This document shows, one piece after another, positions 43,763-51,546 of a DNA stretch of 64,000 bases. The number at the start of each line of letters is the position of its first letter. Position 1 is the first letter of the stretch. The DNA is from MWEI01 sp964600235. GTDB taxonomy: Bacteria; Desulfobacterota; Desulfomonilia; UBA1062. Position numbers and translations under genes: made by a program. The stretch is from assembly GCA_964600235.1 (NCBI GenBank), contig CAZRIV010000010.1, forward strand, positions 112,233 to 176,232, read 5' to 3'. The notes under the pieces are model-generated. The model was not told where the DNA came from. It saw only the letters and a program-made list of their open reading frames with translations, and ran no database searches.

Positions 43763-44542
43763 ATGAAAGATGGTTTTGATAGAAGCGTGGCCGAGCGGAT
43801 GCCGAAGATGCAGAAGCGAAGGCCCAACAGGCCCTGGAATGTAGATCCCGTTCTCATAAAGCCCCAGGAAGAAATCAAGGAACAGGCGGCGCCTGCTCTT
43901 TCGCCTGCCCCCGAGACGGCCCCGGATAAGGAAAATCATCCCGTTATAACAAAAGACATGCCCCACATGGCCATTGCCAAGGCGGTGGAGACTATTGAGG
44001 ACTTGAATACGGAGTTTTCTCAGATTCTTTTCGAGAAGAAGGACATTTCCCGAAAGCTCAAGGATCATGACCGTGTCATCGAAGAGATCGGGCGTGAAAA
44101 TTCAAGCCTCAAGGTGAACCTTGCCGAGCTCGAGATGGCGGCCCAGGAGCACAAACTTTTCGATCGGGAGATAACGTTCCTGAACGAGCAGCTCGAAGAC
44201 GCTGATCACTACATCCAGCATGTGGTGGGCATGCTCGAAGAAAAGGCTATCGGCTACGATGCCGAGGTGACCAAGAGCAAGGCCCTGGAGGAGAGGATCG
44301 TCCGTTTCTCGAAAGATATCCAGGACAAGGCCAAGCTCGACGTCAAGGTCTCCATCCTCGAGAAAGACCTGAACATAAGCACAGCCCGGATCCATGAGCT
44401 GGAAACGAGGATTGAGGAAGAATACCACAAAAGAAAGCCTCTGGAGGACGAGATAGCCGAGCTCAAGATCGCACTCGACAGGGTATATTCGTCGCTGTCG
44501 CACATACGGCTCAAGGCCAAGCGTGAGGTGTATGGATCCTGA
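43763..44542 (+). CDS. Coiled-coil protein with basic, proline-rich N-terminus
   Basis: 259 aa, not a recognised family. Residues 1-35 are strongly basic (RMPKMQKRRPNRPWN) and resemble the short Lys/Arg peptides by which ParB-type partners stimulate ParA ATPases. Residues 36-70 are Pro/Ala/Glu-rich and probably disordered. From about 75 to the end it is a nearly continuous coiled coil (EDLNTEFSQILFEKKDISRK onward, ELETRIEEEYHKRKPLEDE). GAGGAG lies 9 nt before the ATG. It follows the MerR-ParA gene by 92 bp and overlaps the next small gene. Confidence 0.75.
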   Translation: MKDGFDRSVAERMPKMQKRRPNRPWNVDPVLIKPQEEIKEQAAPALSPAPETAPDKENHPVITKDMPHMAIAKAVETIEDLNTEFSQILFEKKDISRKLKDHDRVIEEIGRENSSLKVNLAELEMAAQEHKLFDREITFLNEQLEDADHYIQHVVGMLEEKAIGYDAEVTKSKALEERIVRFSKDIQDKAKLDVKVSILEKDLNISTARIHELETRIEEEYHKRKPLEDEIAELKIALDRVYSSLSHIRLKAKREVYGS

Positions 44543-44765
44543 TACCTCCAAGAAGGTCAAAGACCTGCTGGGGCTGATGGAAGGAATATCTTCCGACATA
44601 GATATTGCAGCGGAGCTCGACAAGATCATCTCCCGGATTCATGCGCTGGAGGAGAAGGTGGAGAATCTGGGCCAGCGGTTTGAGAAGATCGAGAAGACGA
44701 ACAGGGAAAAGCAGGACATTCTGAAGACCATCAGGAAGGAGCTCAAAAACCTCTTTCCCGGGTAA
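44532..44765 (+). CDS. Small coiled-coil protein
   Basis: 77-aa acidic helical protein with heptad-like spacing (ISRIHALEEKVENLGQRFEK). No known family. It overlaps the upstream coiled-coil gene by 11 bp; a GTG at 44523 is an alternative start. Likely last gene of the HEAT-ParA operon, ending 24 bp from the convergent prsR. It may form a heteromeric coil with the preceding protein. Confidence 0.65.
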   Translation: MDPDTSKKVKDLLGLMEGISSDIDIAAELDKIISRIHALEEKVENLGQRFEKIEKTNREKQDILKTIRKELKNLFPG

Positions 44766-44788
44766 TGCATGAGTGTTGGCGGCCGGTA

Positions 44789-46147
44789 TTATTTCGGTAC
44801 GGTAATGCCGTGTTTTTTTATGAGATCGTGGAGTGTCGGCCTGCTTACATCGAGATCCTGAGCAGCCTTGGATATATTCCCGTTGTGAAATGCAAGGGCT
44901 TTCGTAATGGCCGAGATCTCGGCCGAATCCCGGGTTTCTTTCAGGGTCTGGGACACGGTTTCCTGGACCGTATCTCCCAGGTCGATGTCCTGCGGCTGGA
45001 TATAATCTCCTTCCGCCATGACGACCGCCCGCTTGATCCTGTTCTGCATCTCCCTTATGTTGCCCTTCCAGTCATGCATCATCATTGCCTCTATGGCAGA
45101 GGAACTGAATCCCTTGAACCGCGGGCCGATCTCCCGGCTGAAGACATCCAGAAAATATTTTGCAAGGAGCGCGATGTCCTCGGGACGCTCTTTGAGCGGG
45201 GGCATATAGAGCGGCACGACGTTGAGCCTGTAGTAGAGGTCTTCCCTGAAACGGCGCTCATCCACGGCTTTCTTGAGGTCCACGTTGGTTATTGCAATCA
45301 TCCTTGCGTCGATGGACAGAGTCTCTTTGCCCCCGACCCGTTCGATGGTCCCTTCCTGGATAAACCTCAGGAGCTTCACCTGGAGCTGCAGGGGCAGCTC
45401 GCCTATCTCATCGAGCACCACCGTTCCCCCCTGGGACCTCTCGACCTTACCGATCTGCCGGGCATGAGCGCCGGTGAACGACCCCTTTTCATGGCCGAAC
45501 AGCTCGCTTTCCAGCAGATTTTCAGGGATCGACCCGCAATCGATAATGATCAGCGGTTTTTCCGAGCGTTCGCTCATGGCATGGATGGCCCGGGCAAGAC
45601 GCTCCTTGCCTGTGCCGCTTTCTCCCTGGATCAGTACGGGGTAATCCGTATGTGCGACCTTCCTGGCCTTTTCGAACAGGTCCATCATGGGCTGGGACGT
45701 CGCTATCATGCCGTGGAACTGCAGTTCCGATGAAACCATGAACTGGAGCTCCAACACCTGATGCTCCAGCTGTGAAAGGTGTACGGCCCTCTTGATGACG
45801 ATCCTCAGTTCTTCAAGGTCTACAGGCTTGGTATGATAATCGTAAGCCCCCAGGGATACGGCCTTGACGGCATTGATCCTGTCGGTATTTCCGGTGATGA
45901 CGATGACCTTTGTCTGGGGCTTCCTCCTGAGTATTTCCTCCAGGAGCCTGAGGCCTTCCTCGGCGCTGTCCGGGTAGGGCGGAAGTCCGAGATCCAGTAA
46001 TACCGCCAGAGGGTTTTCCTTGTCGAGTATGGAGATCGCATCAACGGCGTTGTCAGCTATGGAGATATGATAGGTGTCACTGAGTCCCCACTTGAGCTGT
46101 TTGGCCATGCTTGATTCATCTTCAATGATCAGGATATTTTCTTTCAT
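44789..46147 (-). CDS. prsR: PrsR-type sigma-54-dependent response regulator (PEP-CTERM system)
   Basis: 452-aa NtrC-family activator: receiver (phospho-Asp in AVLLDLGLPPYPDSAEEG), AAA+ sigma-54 domain and Fis-type HTH (GNISKAAQDLDVSRPTLHDL). Walker A is GESGTGKE, the sigma-54 loop is ELFGHEKGSFTGAH and Walker B region GGTVVLDEIGELPL. The Pro-rich receiver motif and the extended GAYDYHTKPVDLEELRIV match the PEP-CTERM-associated regulator family. Immediately downstream of prsK, and two sigma-54 promoters lie within 10 kb. Confidence 0.87.
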   Translation of the reverse strand: MKENILIIEDESSMAKQLKWGLSDTYHISIADNAVDAISILDKENPLAVLLDLGLPPYPDSAEEGLRLLEEILRRKPQTKVIVITGNTDRINAVKAVSLGAYDYHTKPVDLEELRIVIKRAVHLSQLEHQVLELQFMVSSELQFHGMIATSQPMMDLFEKARKVAHTDYPVLIQGESGTGKERLARAIHAMSERSEKPLIIIDCGSIPENLLESELFGHEKGSFTGAHARQIGKVERSQGGTVVLDEIGELPLQLQVKLLRFIQEGTIERVGGKETLSIDARMIAITNVDLKKAVDERRFREDLYYRLNVVPLYMPPLKERPEDIALLAKYFLDVFSREIGPRFKGFSSSAIEAMMMHDWKGNIREMQNRIKRAVVMAEGDYIQPQDIDLGDTVQETVSQTLKETRDSAEISAITKALAFHNGNISKAAQDLDVSRPTLHDLIKKHGITVPK

Positions 46148-46222
46148 GTTTTCAGACCCCTGTTGTTCAGCATCGTTCCACCTTTAATAACCTTTGATTT
46201 GTTTTGAAATTTCTTTATTCTC

Positions 46223-48286
46223 TTAACCTGAACTATCCTGGGGAAAACATATTGACACAGTTATCCCCCTGTCCCTGTTAGGTTTAACATCAATCCTGGC
46301 TTTAAGCTGGTCAGCCATGTTTTTCACCTGCCAAAGCCCGAGGCCGGTGCCCTGCTTCTTGGTAGTCTGGAAAGGCTTGAACAGCTTATCTCGGATAAAT
46401 TCATCACTCATGCCAATGCCGTTGTCAGTGACCGCAATCACCGGGGTATCTCCGTCCATGCGGGCGGTAATAGTGATTTCTCCTGCTTCCACCATCGCTT
46501 CCGCAGCGTTTACAATGACATTCTCCAGAATCTTTTCAAGGACATCCGGATCGGTGGTAAGCTCCAATCCGTCATGAAAGTCACGTATGACCCGGATATC
46601 TTGCAGCCTCGGCCTGAGTCCGATGAGGAGTTCTTCAAGAAATACATGCATCTTAAATCTCTTCATGTGAATTTCCTCATGCTCCGGGATAGCCCTGAGC
46701 TTGTTCATGACCTTGTCTATCCGGGCAAGGGCCTCGGAAATCGTATCAAGCATGTCCTTGCGGAATTCCTCCTGGTCCATGTGCTTGGGGGCATTCTGGA
46801 GGATGAGGGAGAGGTGTCCTGCCGCATTTTTAAGGTCGTGAAGCACGGTGGCAGACATACGGTTGTATGTATCGAGCTCTTTGTTTTCCGCTAGTTTCTT
46901 GGCATAGCGGGCACTTATGAGGGCGGCACTGGACTGGGAGGCCACTGCGCTCAGGAGGTCTATGTCATCCTGGCCATATGGGGTGCCGGGATTCTCCTGG
47001 CCGACGGCTATGATCCCTATCATGGAGCCAGCCGTCATTCCCACGGCGAGCTCTATCTTGTTGCGGTTCAAGAAGTCTTTATGATCTTTAACGATATTTT
47101 CCCAGGAAAGATCATCGGCCCTGCATGGAGTTCTCCTCAGGAAGTAGGGATTGACGGTAAGATAGCCGATGAAAGGGTGGGTATCATCGATGTAGGTATC
47201 ACCGGATGGCTGGGGAAATGAGAAGATGCACCTGTAGGATGCCCCTTCGAGCACCCAGATGGAAAGTTCCCTGATATACATGCTGTCGAGGATTACCTGG
47301 GAGGTGAGGTGGATGATCTGATTTTCGTTGAAGGCAATTGAGAGGTATCCGCTCAGTTCCCCCCATTCCTTGCGGTAATCGTATTTATTGGCAAAGAAGT
47401 GGGTATTGATGAAAAACCTTATGCGGGACTTGGCCTCGGGAGAGACGAGAAAGATGAAAAGAATGATGAGTGCAAGAAAGACAATGACACCCGTGGCAAC
47501 CAGTGACAGCCTGATGCCCAGTCGCTCTATCCAGAAGATGATCAGACCGGTGAAGAGAAGATATGCACCTATGCTGATGAAGGTGATGGAATGGTAAACC
47601 ACATAGCGTGACACGAAGATATCCATCTCGAACAGCTTGAAACGGATGGAAAAGAAGATAAGGAATGTGACGCCGACCAGGGTGATCAGCGCACACAGCA
47701 CGAGGATATCGTGGTTTATGATGTTGGTGCTCAGCCGGTAGGCGGACAGGACGCATAAGGATGCGCCAACGGAGATGGATCCCAGGGCAGGGTATTTCAG
47801 TATCCTCCTGCTGGCCCCCTCGGAAGACCTGAGGATATTCTCCATGACCCAGATAAATGCGATGGCGCCGGCCATGAGCAGCAAAGACTGTAACCGGCCA
47901 AGCCATCCCATGATTGCCGAGCCTTGAATATGGATAAGGGCATAGGCATCCGGGAAGATGAAAAGGGCCAGCAGGTAGAGGCAGCAGATAAGGGCGAGGC
48001 TGCGGCGTGTCCATCGAGCGAGCAGGGTCTTTCTCGATAAGCTCTGCTCCATGGAGAGGACCGAGACGATGAAAAAGCTTACGGATGCCAACTCGAAAAA
48101 TGATGCGGACTGGAGAGCATACAAGGATTCCCTGAGGTAGTAGATGAGGTAGCTGATTTCTGCGGCGGCTATGGAGAGCAGACCGCATGCAATGGCCCTC
48201 CCATGAGAGGCCCCGCTGCGGGACAGGATGACCATCCCTCCCAACAGGCTCACGAATGCGGTTATTCCATAGAAAAACAGAATCAT
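46223..48286 (-). CDS. prsK: PrsK-type membrane histidine kinase (PEP-CTERM system)
   Basis: 687-aa sensor kinase. About nine to ten membrane helices fill residues 1-295, followed by a GAF-like domain (about 310-455), a HisKA-like helix pair with His in SATVLHDLKNAAGHLSL, and HATPase_c (NVIVNAAEAMVEAGEIT, DNGIGMSDEF and GTGLGLWQVKNMAD). This architecture is the PrsK family, found with PrsR and PEP-CTERM genes in exopolysaccharide-producing bacteria. GAGG lies 7 nt before the ATG. No exosortase (xrt/eps) gene is in the window. Confidence 0.85.
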   Translation of the reverse strand: MILFFYGITAFVSLLGGMVILSRSGASHGRAIACGLLSIAAAEISYLIYYLRESLYALQSASFFELASVSFFIVSVLSMEQSLSRKTLLARWTRRSLALICCLYLLALFIFPDAYALIHIQGSAIMGWLGRLQSLLLMAGAIAFIWVMENILRSSEGASRRILKYPALGSISVGASLCVLSAYRLSTNIINHDILVLCALITLVGVTFLIFFSIRFKLFEMDIFVSRYVVYHSITFISIGAYLLFTGLIIFWIERLGIRLSLVATGVIVFLALIILFIFLVSPEAKSRIRFFINTHFFANKYDYRKEWGELSGYLSIAFNENQIIHLTSQVILDSMYIRELSIWVLEGASYRCIFSFPQPSGDTYIDDTHPFIGYLTVNPYFLRRTPCRADDLSWENIVKDHKDFLNRNKIELAVGMTAGSMIGIIAVGQENPGTPYGQDDIDLLSAVASQSSAALISARYAKKLAENKELDTYNRMSATVLHDLKNAAGHLSLILQNAPKHMDQEEFRKDMLDTISEALARIDKVMNKLRAIPEHEEIHMKRFKMHVFLEELLIGLRPRLQDIRVIRDFHDGLELTTDPDVLEKILENVIVNAAEAMVEAGEITITARMDGDTPVIAVTDNGIGMSDEFIRDKLFKPFQTTKKQGTGLGLWQVKNMADQLKARIDVKPNRDRGITVSICFPQDSSG

Positions 48287-48485
48287 AATGTGCCTCTAAC
48301 ATCGTCATTTTCAATAGGGATCTATAGCATTGTCGGAAAATTTAACAGGCCTGCTTGTTTCTTGCAAGTTCTATGAGATAATAAATAAACATTAATAATT
48401 ATAGTAAGTTGTATGCATAGCATGGAGTATATATTTGAGGGGGGTCTTGTGCCGATGAGGATTCTTCCAGGATTCAATAGCGAGA

Positions 48486-48554
48486 AGTGTCGATGAAGTT
48501 TACACTCAATAAGGGCAATAGCCGGGTGGTTGGCGATAACATAATGATAATGTT
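48486..48554 (+). promoter_or_regulatory. Inverted repeats upstream of the sigma-54 promoter, candidate PrsR enhancer sites
   Basis: AGTGT-N11-ACACT (48486-48506) and AACAT-N7-ATGTT (48538-48554) lie about 60-80 bp and 15-30 bp upstream of the -24 element. The first is at the distance where a sigma-54 activator would bind. The rest of the prsK-to-PEP-CTERM gap (48287-48485) is AT-rich and shows no gene. Confidence 0.4.
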
Positions 48555-48567
48555 GTTAAAAATCATA

Positions 48568-48583
48568 TGGCACATGTATTGCT
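48568..48583 (+). promoter_or_regulatory. Sigma-54 promoter of the PEP-CTERM gene
   Basis: TGGCAC-ATGTA-TTGCT matches the -24/-12 consensus (TGGCAC-N5-TTGCW) at every position. Transcription would start near 48594, just before the Shine-Dalgarno AGGAG and the ATG at 48618. This rules out an in-frame ATG at 48567 as the start codon. Confidence 0.88.
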
Positions 48584-48617
48584 TATATCCTCCCAAAATA
48601 ATGGAACAGGAGTTACC

Positions 48618-49241
48618 ATGAAGAAATTAATTACAGCCATGACGGTTTTCCTGATGCTGATCGGGTTAACGGGCATTGCAGGGGCCAGCGTAATATCCAT
48701 CAACAGCTTGAACAGCTGGACCAGTGTCTCGTACAATTATGACGGTACACCGCATACCGGATATGCAGGCAAGTTTCTGCTCAGTATTGACGGGATAAGT
48801 ACATCAGGATATTGCATCGGCATAGATGACACCACGTATGTCCCTGCGACGTACAATGGTACTGTTGAGGCTCTGGACAGTTCCGTGGCATGGCAGAGAC
48901 AGGCTGCTTGGTTGATGGATAATTATGGAGCAAGCACGGATGCTTACGTGAATGCTGCCCTGCAGTTGGCAATATGGGATATCGAGTATGCAGATTTCGA
49001 ATATACCGGCTCAAATACAACGATAAATGCGAATCTCACCGGCATGTTTGCATATCTTGCAACCATGCCTACTGACTACACCGCCTTCGGGTATCAGATC
49101 GCCCATCTTGACACCTCCACATACGGAAAAGGCCAGGATCTGTTGGTCAAATCGACAGCCCCGGTTCCTGAACCTGCCACGCTTCTTCTGCTGGGCAGCG
49201 GCCTTCTCGGCCTTGCCGGGTTCAGGAAGAAGAGCAAGTAA
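48618..49241 (+). CDS. PEP-CTERM sorting-domain protein with a candidate Cys-Gln thioester domain
   Basis: 207-aa exported protein. Signal peptide: MKKLITAMTVFLMLIGLTGI (residues 1-23). C-terminal PEP-CTERM signal: VPEPATLLLLGSGLLGLAGF followed by RKKSK, recognised by exosortase. The middle domain has SGYCIGIDD (Cys66) and, 50 residues later, AALQLAIWDIEY (Gln116) with AAWLMDNYG between. The Cys plus LQxAIW pattern recalls thioester (TQXA) domains of Gram-positive adhesins. Such proteins are co-regulated with exopolysaccharide and may be biofilm-matrix components. Transcribed from a sigma-54 promoter next to the divergent prsK/prsR. Confidence 0.88.
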   Translation: MKKLITAMTVFLMLIGLTGIAGASVISINSLNSWTSVSYNYDGTPHTGYAGKFLLSIDGISTSGYCIGIDDTTYVPATYNGTVEALDSSVAWQRQAAWLMDNYGASTDAYVNAALQLAIWDIEYADFEYTGSNTTINANLTGMFAYLATMPTDYTAFGYQIAHLDTSTYGKGQDLLVKSTAPVPEPATLLLLGSGLLGLAGFRKKSK

Positions 49242-49262
49242 CTGACTGACCTATTGCCTAAA

Positions 49263-49299
49263 AAAAGCCCGACAGTATATGTGCTGTCGGGCTTTTCTT
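49263..49299 (+). terminator. Rho-independent terminator after the PEP-CTERM gene
   Basis: AAGCCCGACAG (49265-49275) pairs with CTGTCGGGCTT (49284-49294) around an 8-nt loop, followed by TTCTT; the A-run before the stem makes it plausible in both directions. Confidence 0.88.
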
Positions 49300-49385
49300 G
49301 TATCAGCCATGGATTTTGAAGAAGGCCAAGCCTCAGAGAACCCTGCACAACTCCATACCCATAGGTGAACAGCACCAAGAAACAG

Positions 49386-49459
49386 ACCCGAACAAAGTGA
49401 TGGTCCCAGCCGGGACAAGCAACTTGCCTATCCCGGCTGGAACCATCTCCTGTTCGGGT
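49386..49459. repeat. 74-bp segmented inverted repeat between convergent genes
   Basis: Four nested arms pair in order: ACCCGAACA/TGTTCGGGT, GATGGT/ACCATC, CCAGCCGGGA/TCCCGGCTGG and CAAG/CTTG, about 29 bp of stem in total with small bulges. It lies between the PEP-CTERM terminator and the end of the thioesterase gene. It could be a terminator for the minus-strand operon or a palindromic repeat element. Confidence 0.7.
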
Positions 49460-49481
49460 AAGGTTTTTCTCATCCAGAATT

Positions 49482-49901
49482 TCACACCTGGATCGATTCG
49501 GACCTGATGTATACCGTACCCTGGAAAAGCGCCAGGACCTCGCCCGAGGCGTCTGTCACCTGCACCGAATAGGTGGCGAGCTTCCTGTTCCGGGAGACTT
49601 CCCTGGCCTCGGCATAGAGCGTGTCTGTTTTGCCAGCTTTAATAAAGGATATATTCGTGTTTATCGCCACGGCGGATTTCCCCCGGGAATGGGCGGCGGC
49701 CGCAAAGGCCATGTCCGCCAGGGTGAATACGATGCCTCCGTGGGCTATGCCCAGGCTGTTCAGGTGCCGATTGTCTACCGAGAGCCTTGTCCTGGCAAAA
49801 CCCGGCCCGGCTTCTATGAGTTCTATGCCGCACAGCCCGGCAAAGGCGTCTTTGGTGAAGTACTTTTTCAACTGTTCAAGGTCAATGTGGGTTTCATGCA
49901 T
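49482..49901 (-). CDS. PaaI-type hotdog-fold thioesterase
   Basis: 139-aa acyl-CoA thioesterase of the PaaI group. The family motif HLNSLGIAHGGIVFTLADMA places the catalytic Asn and Gly-Gly turn, and AINTNISFIKAG follows. PaaI enzymes release CoA from aryl- or acyl-CoA dead-end products. The start ATG at 49901 is preceded by AAGGAA. It follows the FdhD-like gene by 26 bp and is probably co-transcribed. Confidence 0.88.
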   Translation of the reverse strand: MHETHIDLEQLKKYFTKDAFAGLCGIELIEAGPGFARTRLSVDNRHLNSLGIAHGGIVFTLADMAFAAAAHSRGKSAVAINTNISFIKAGKTDTLYAEAREVSRNRKLATYSVQVTDASGEVLALFQGTVYIRSESIQV

Positions 49902-49927
49902 GGATCCATTCCTTAAGGTGTTGTCGG

Positions 49928-50686
49928 CTATTCTTCCTTCAGACCGCTTATGCGTTCGGGATGGGTATACACGCAGAAGCGGTCGTCCCTGACCCTGCAG
50001 ACAAGAGTCAGCCCCGATGCCTGTGCAAGGCTGATCCCTTCATTTGTGGTCGCCGCCTTGCTGACGATGATGGGGATGCCTGCATTAACCGCCTTGGAGA
50101 CCATGCCCGCAGGCTGCCTGCCTGTACACCCCAGCACGCATCCGGACAGATCGATGTTGTTCAGGACGCCATATCCTATCACCTTGTCCACGGTATTGTG
50201 CCTTCCCACATCAGAGCTTTTTGCAACGATCATTTTCCCGGAGAATAGGACTGAGCAGTGGGCCCCGCCGGTCTTTTCCCAAAGCTCGGAGACGATTTCT
50301 GCTATGACCATGAAGATGTCATCCCGGTCTATCACAAGGCCTGAGCTTATATTGCCGACGGTTTTTCCCGTGGACACCCCGCCGCTTGAACCTGTCACCA
50401 TTTTCTGCGGCTGTTCCATGTCTTTTGAATAGACCTTGACCTGATCTCCATTCACCAAGACTGTTTCGACATCCCGGGCCAGGCCCTCGCTGATGACAAA
50501 GCCTGCCCCGAGTTCCTTGAGTTGGGAAGGGCTTGCCACAAGACTGCCTATGGGCTTATCGTTGAGGAACAGATGGACCACCCGCTCAGTGCAGACCGCT
50601 TCAGTACGCCTGGAGATCCTTCCGCCAGCCTGGCAGATGGCTTCTGCTGTATCCAGCATGCTTCTGATATTTTCATTTTTCGGCAT
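49928..50686 (-). CDS. FdhD-family protein lacking the catalytic CxxC
   Basis: About 252 aa, resembling FdhD, the sulfurtransferase that hands sulfur from IscS to the molybdenum cofactor of formate dehydrogenases. Conserved elements: GFVISEGLA, SSDVGRHNTVDKVIG, GCTGRQPAGMVSKA and the end SGLTLVCRVRDDRFCVYTHP. The loop that carries the essential CxxC in FdhD reads TGSSGGVSTG, with no cysteine. So a cofactor-binding or regulatory role without direct persulfide relay is more likely. Start at ATG 50686 with AAGGA upstream; an in-frame ATG at 50716 lacks one. Confidence 0.8.
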   Translation of the reverse strand: MPKNENIRSMLDTAEAICQAGGRISRRTEAVCTERVVHLFLNDKPIGSLVASPSQLKELGAGFVISEGLARDVETVLVNGDQVKVYSKDMEQPQKMVTGSSGGVSTGKTVGNISSGLVIDRDDIFMVIAEIVSELWEKTGGAHCSVLFSGKMIVAKSSDVGRHNTVDKVIGYGVLNNIDLSGCVLGCTGRQPAGMVSKAVNAGIPIIVSKAATTNEGISLAQASGLTLVCRVRDDRFCVYTHPERISGLKEE

Positions 50687-50784
50687 GGTCCTTGGATATA
50701 CCAGAAAAGTAACCATGAAACCAGAGGTATGGATCCGCAGGAAGGAGAGTCTCTCTGTTCCAGAGCATGGAGACTCAACCCCGG

Positions 50785-51546
50785 TTACCTTCCCCTGGCC
50801 ACCAGTTCATAGAGCGCTATGGTCGCTGCCTGCGATACATTAAGCGAATTGAAGGCGGCCTTCATGGGGATATTCACTGCCAGGTCCAGTTCCGAACTCA
50901 TAACCGGGCGTATGCCGCTGTCCTCTCCCCCGAGCACGAGGCCCAGCTTGTCGAAACGGGGGGTAGTGCGTATGTCCTGGCCGGCATCGGCCTCGAGACC
51001 CACAAGCCAGAAGCCGTTTTTCTTCAATTCCTGTGCTGCAGCCCTCAGGTTCTTCACGCGGGCGATCTTCATATGTTCAGTGGCGCCTGATGATGCCTTC
51101 ACCACAGACGGGGTGACCGGCGCCGAGCGGTGCTCCGGGATTATGACCCCCGCGTCCGCCAGGGCGTATGCGCTGCGGATAATGGCGCCGAGGTTCTGGG
51201 GGTCTTCCACGCTGTCCAGGAGGAGCACGCACCTTTTGGCGTAGAGGTCCTTCAATTCTGCATACGCATAGGGCGTGACCCTCGCCGCCATGCCCTGGTG
51301 ATGACTGGTCGAGGTGATCCTGTCCAGGTCAGGCCTGGGCAGGACCCTTACAGGGATACCCCCTGATGCCTCCAGCAGTTCGTCTTTGTGCTGGGGCAGG
51401 ACGAGGATCTCATGGATCGTCCTGGTGCTTTTGTGCAGCGTCTCCATGACGGCGTTCCTGCCGTAAATGACCTCTGTGCCGCTCTGGCTCCCGGGTGCGG
51501 CACGTCTGACCTGGCCGGGTTTATTGAAACGGGGTTTATCTCTCAT
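50785..51546 (-). CDS. rlmB: 23S rRNA (guanosine-2'-O-)-methyltransferase RlmB-like
   Basis: SPOUT methyltransferase, 253 aa. The N-terminal substrate-binding domain starts EVIYGRNAVMETLHKS; catalytic motifs are LLDSVEDPQNLGAIIRSAYA, VLGGEDSGI and VNIPMKAAFNSLNVSQAATI. RlmB methylates a conserved guanosine of 23S rRNA near the peptidyl-transferase centre. ATG 51546 overlaps the upstream nitroreductase stop (ATGA), which fixes the start; a longer frame to 51615 is less likely. Confidence 0.9.
   Translation of the reverse strand: MRDKPRFNKPGQVRRAAPGSQSGTEVIYGRNAVMETLHKSTRTIHEILVLPQHKDELLEASGGIPVRVLPRPDLDRITSTSHHQGMAARVTPYAYAELKDLYAKRCVLLLDSVEDPQNLGAIIRSAYALADAGVIIPEHRSAPVTPSVVKASSGATEHMKIARVKNLRAAAQELKKNGFWLVGLEADAGQDIRTTPRFDKLGLVLGGEDSGIRPVMSSELDLAVNIPMKAAFNSLNVSQAATIALYELVARGR

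Noticed and set aside
48567..48617. ATG at 48567 as start of the PEP-CTERM protein
   Set aside because: It lies inside the sigma-54 -24 element and upstream of the predicted transcript start; ATG 48618 has a Shine-Dalgarno site and begins a proper signal peptide.
50290..50420. P-loop-like GGVSTGKT in the FdhD-like protein
   Set aside because: It fits the loose Walker A pattern but lies in the loop replacing CxxC, with no other NTPase motif; most likely coincidence.
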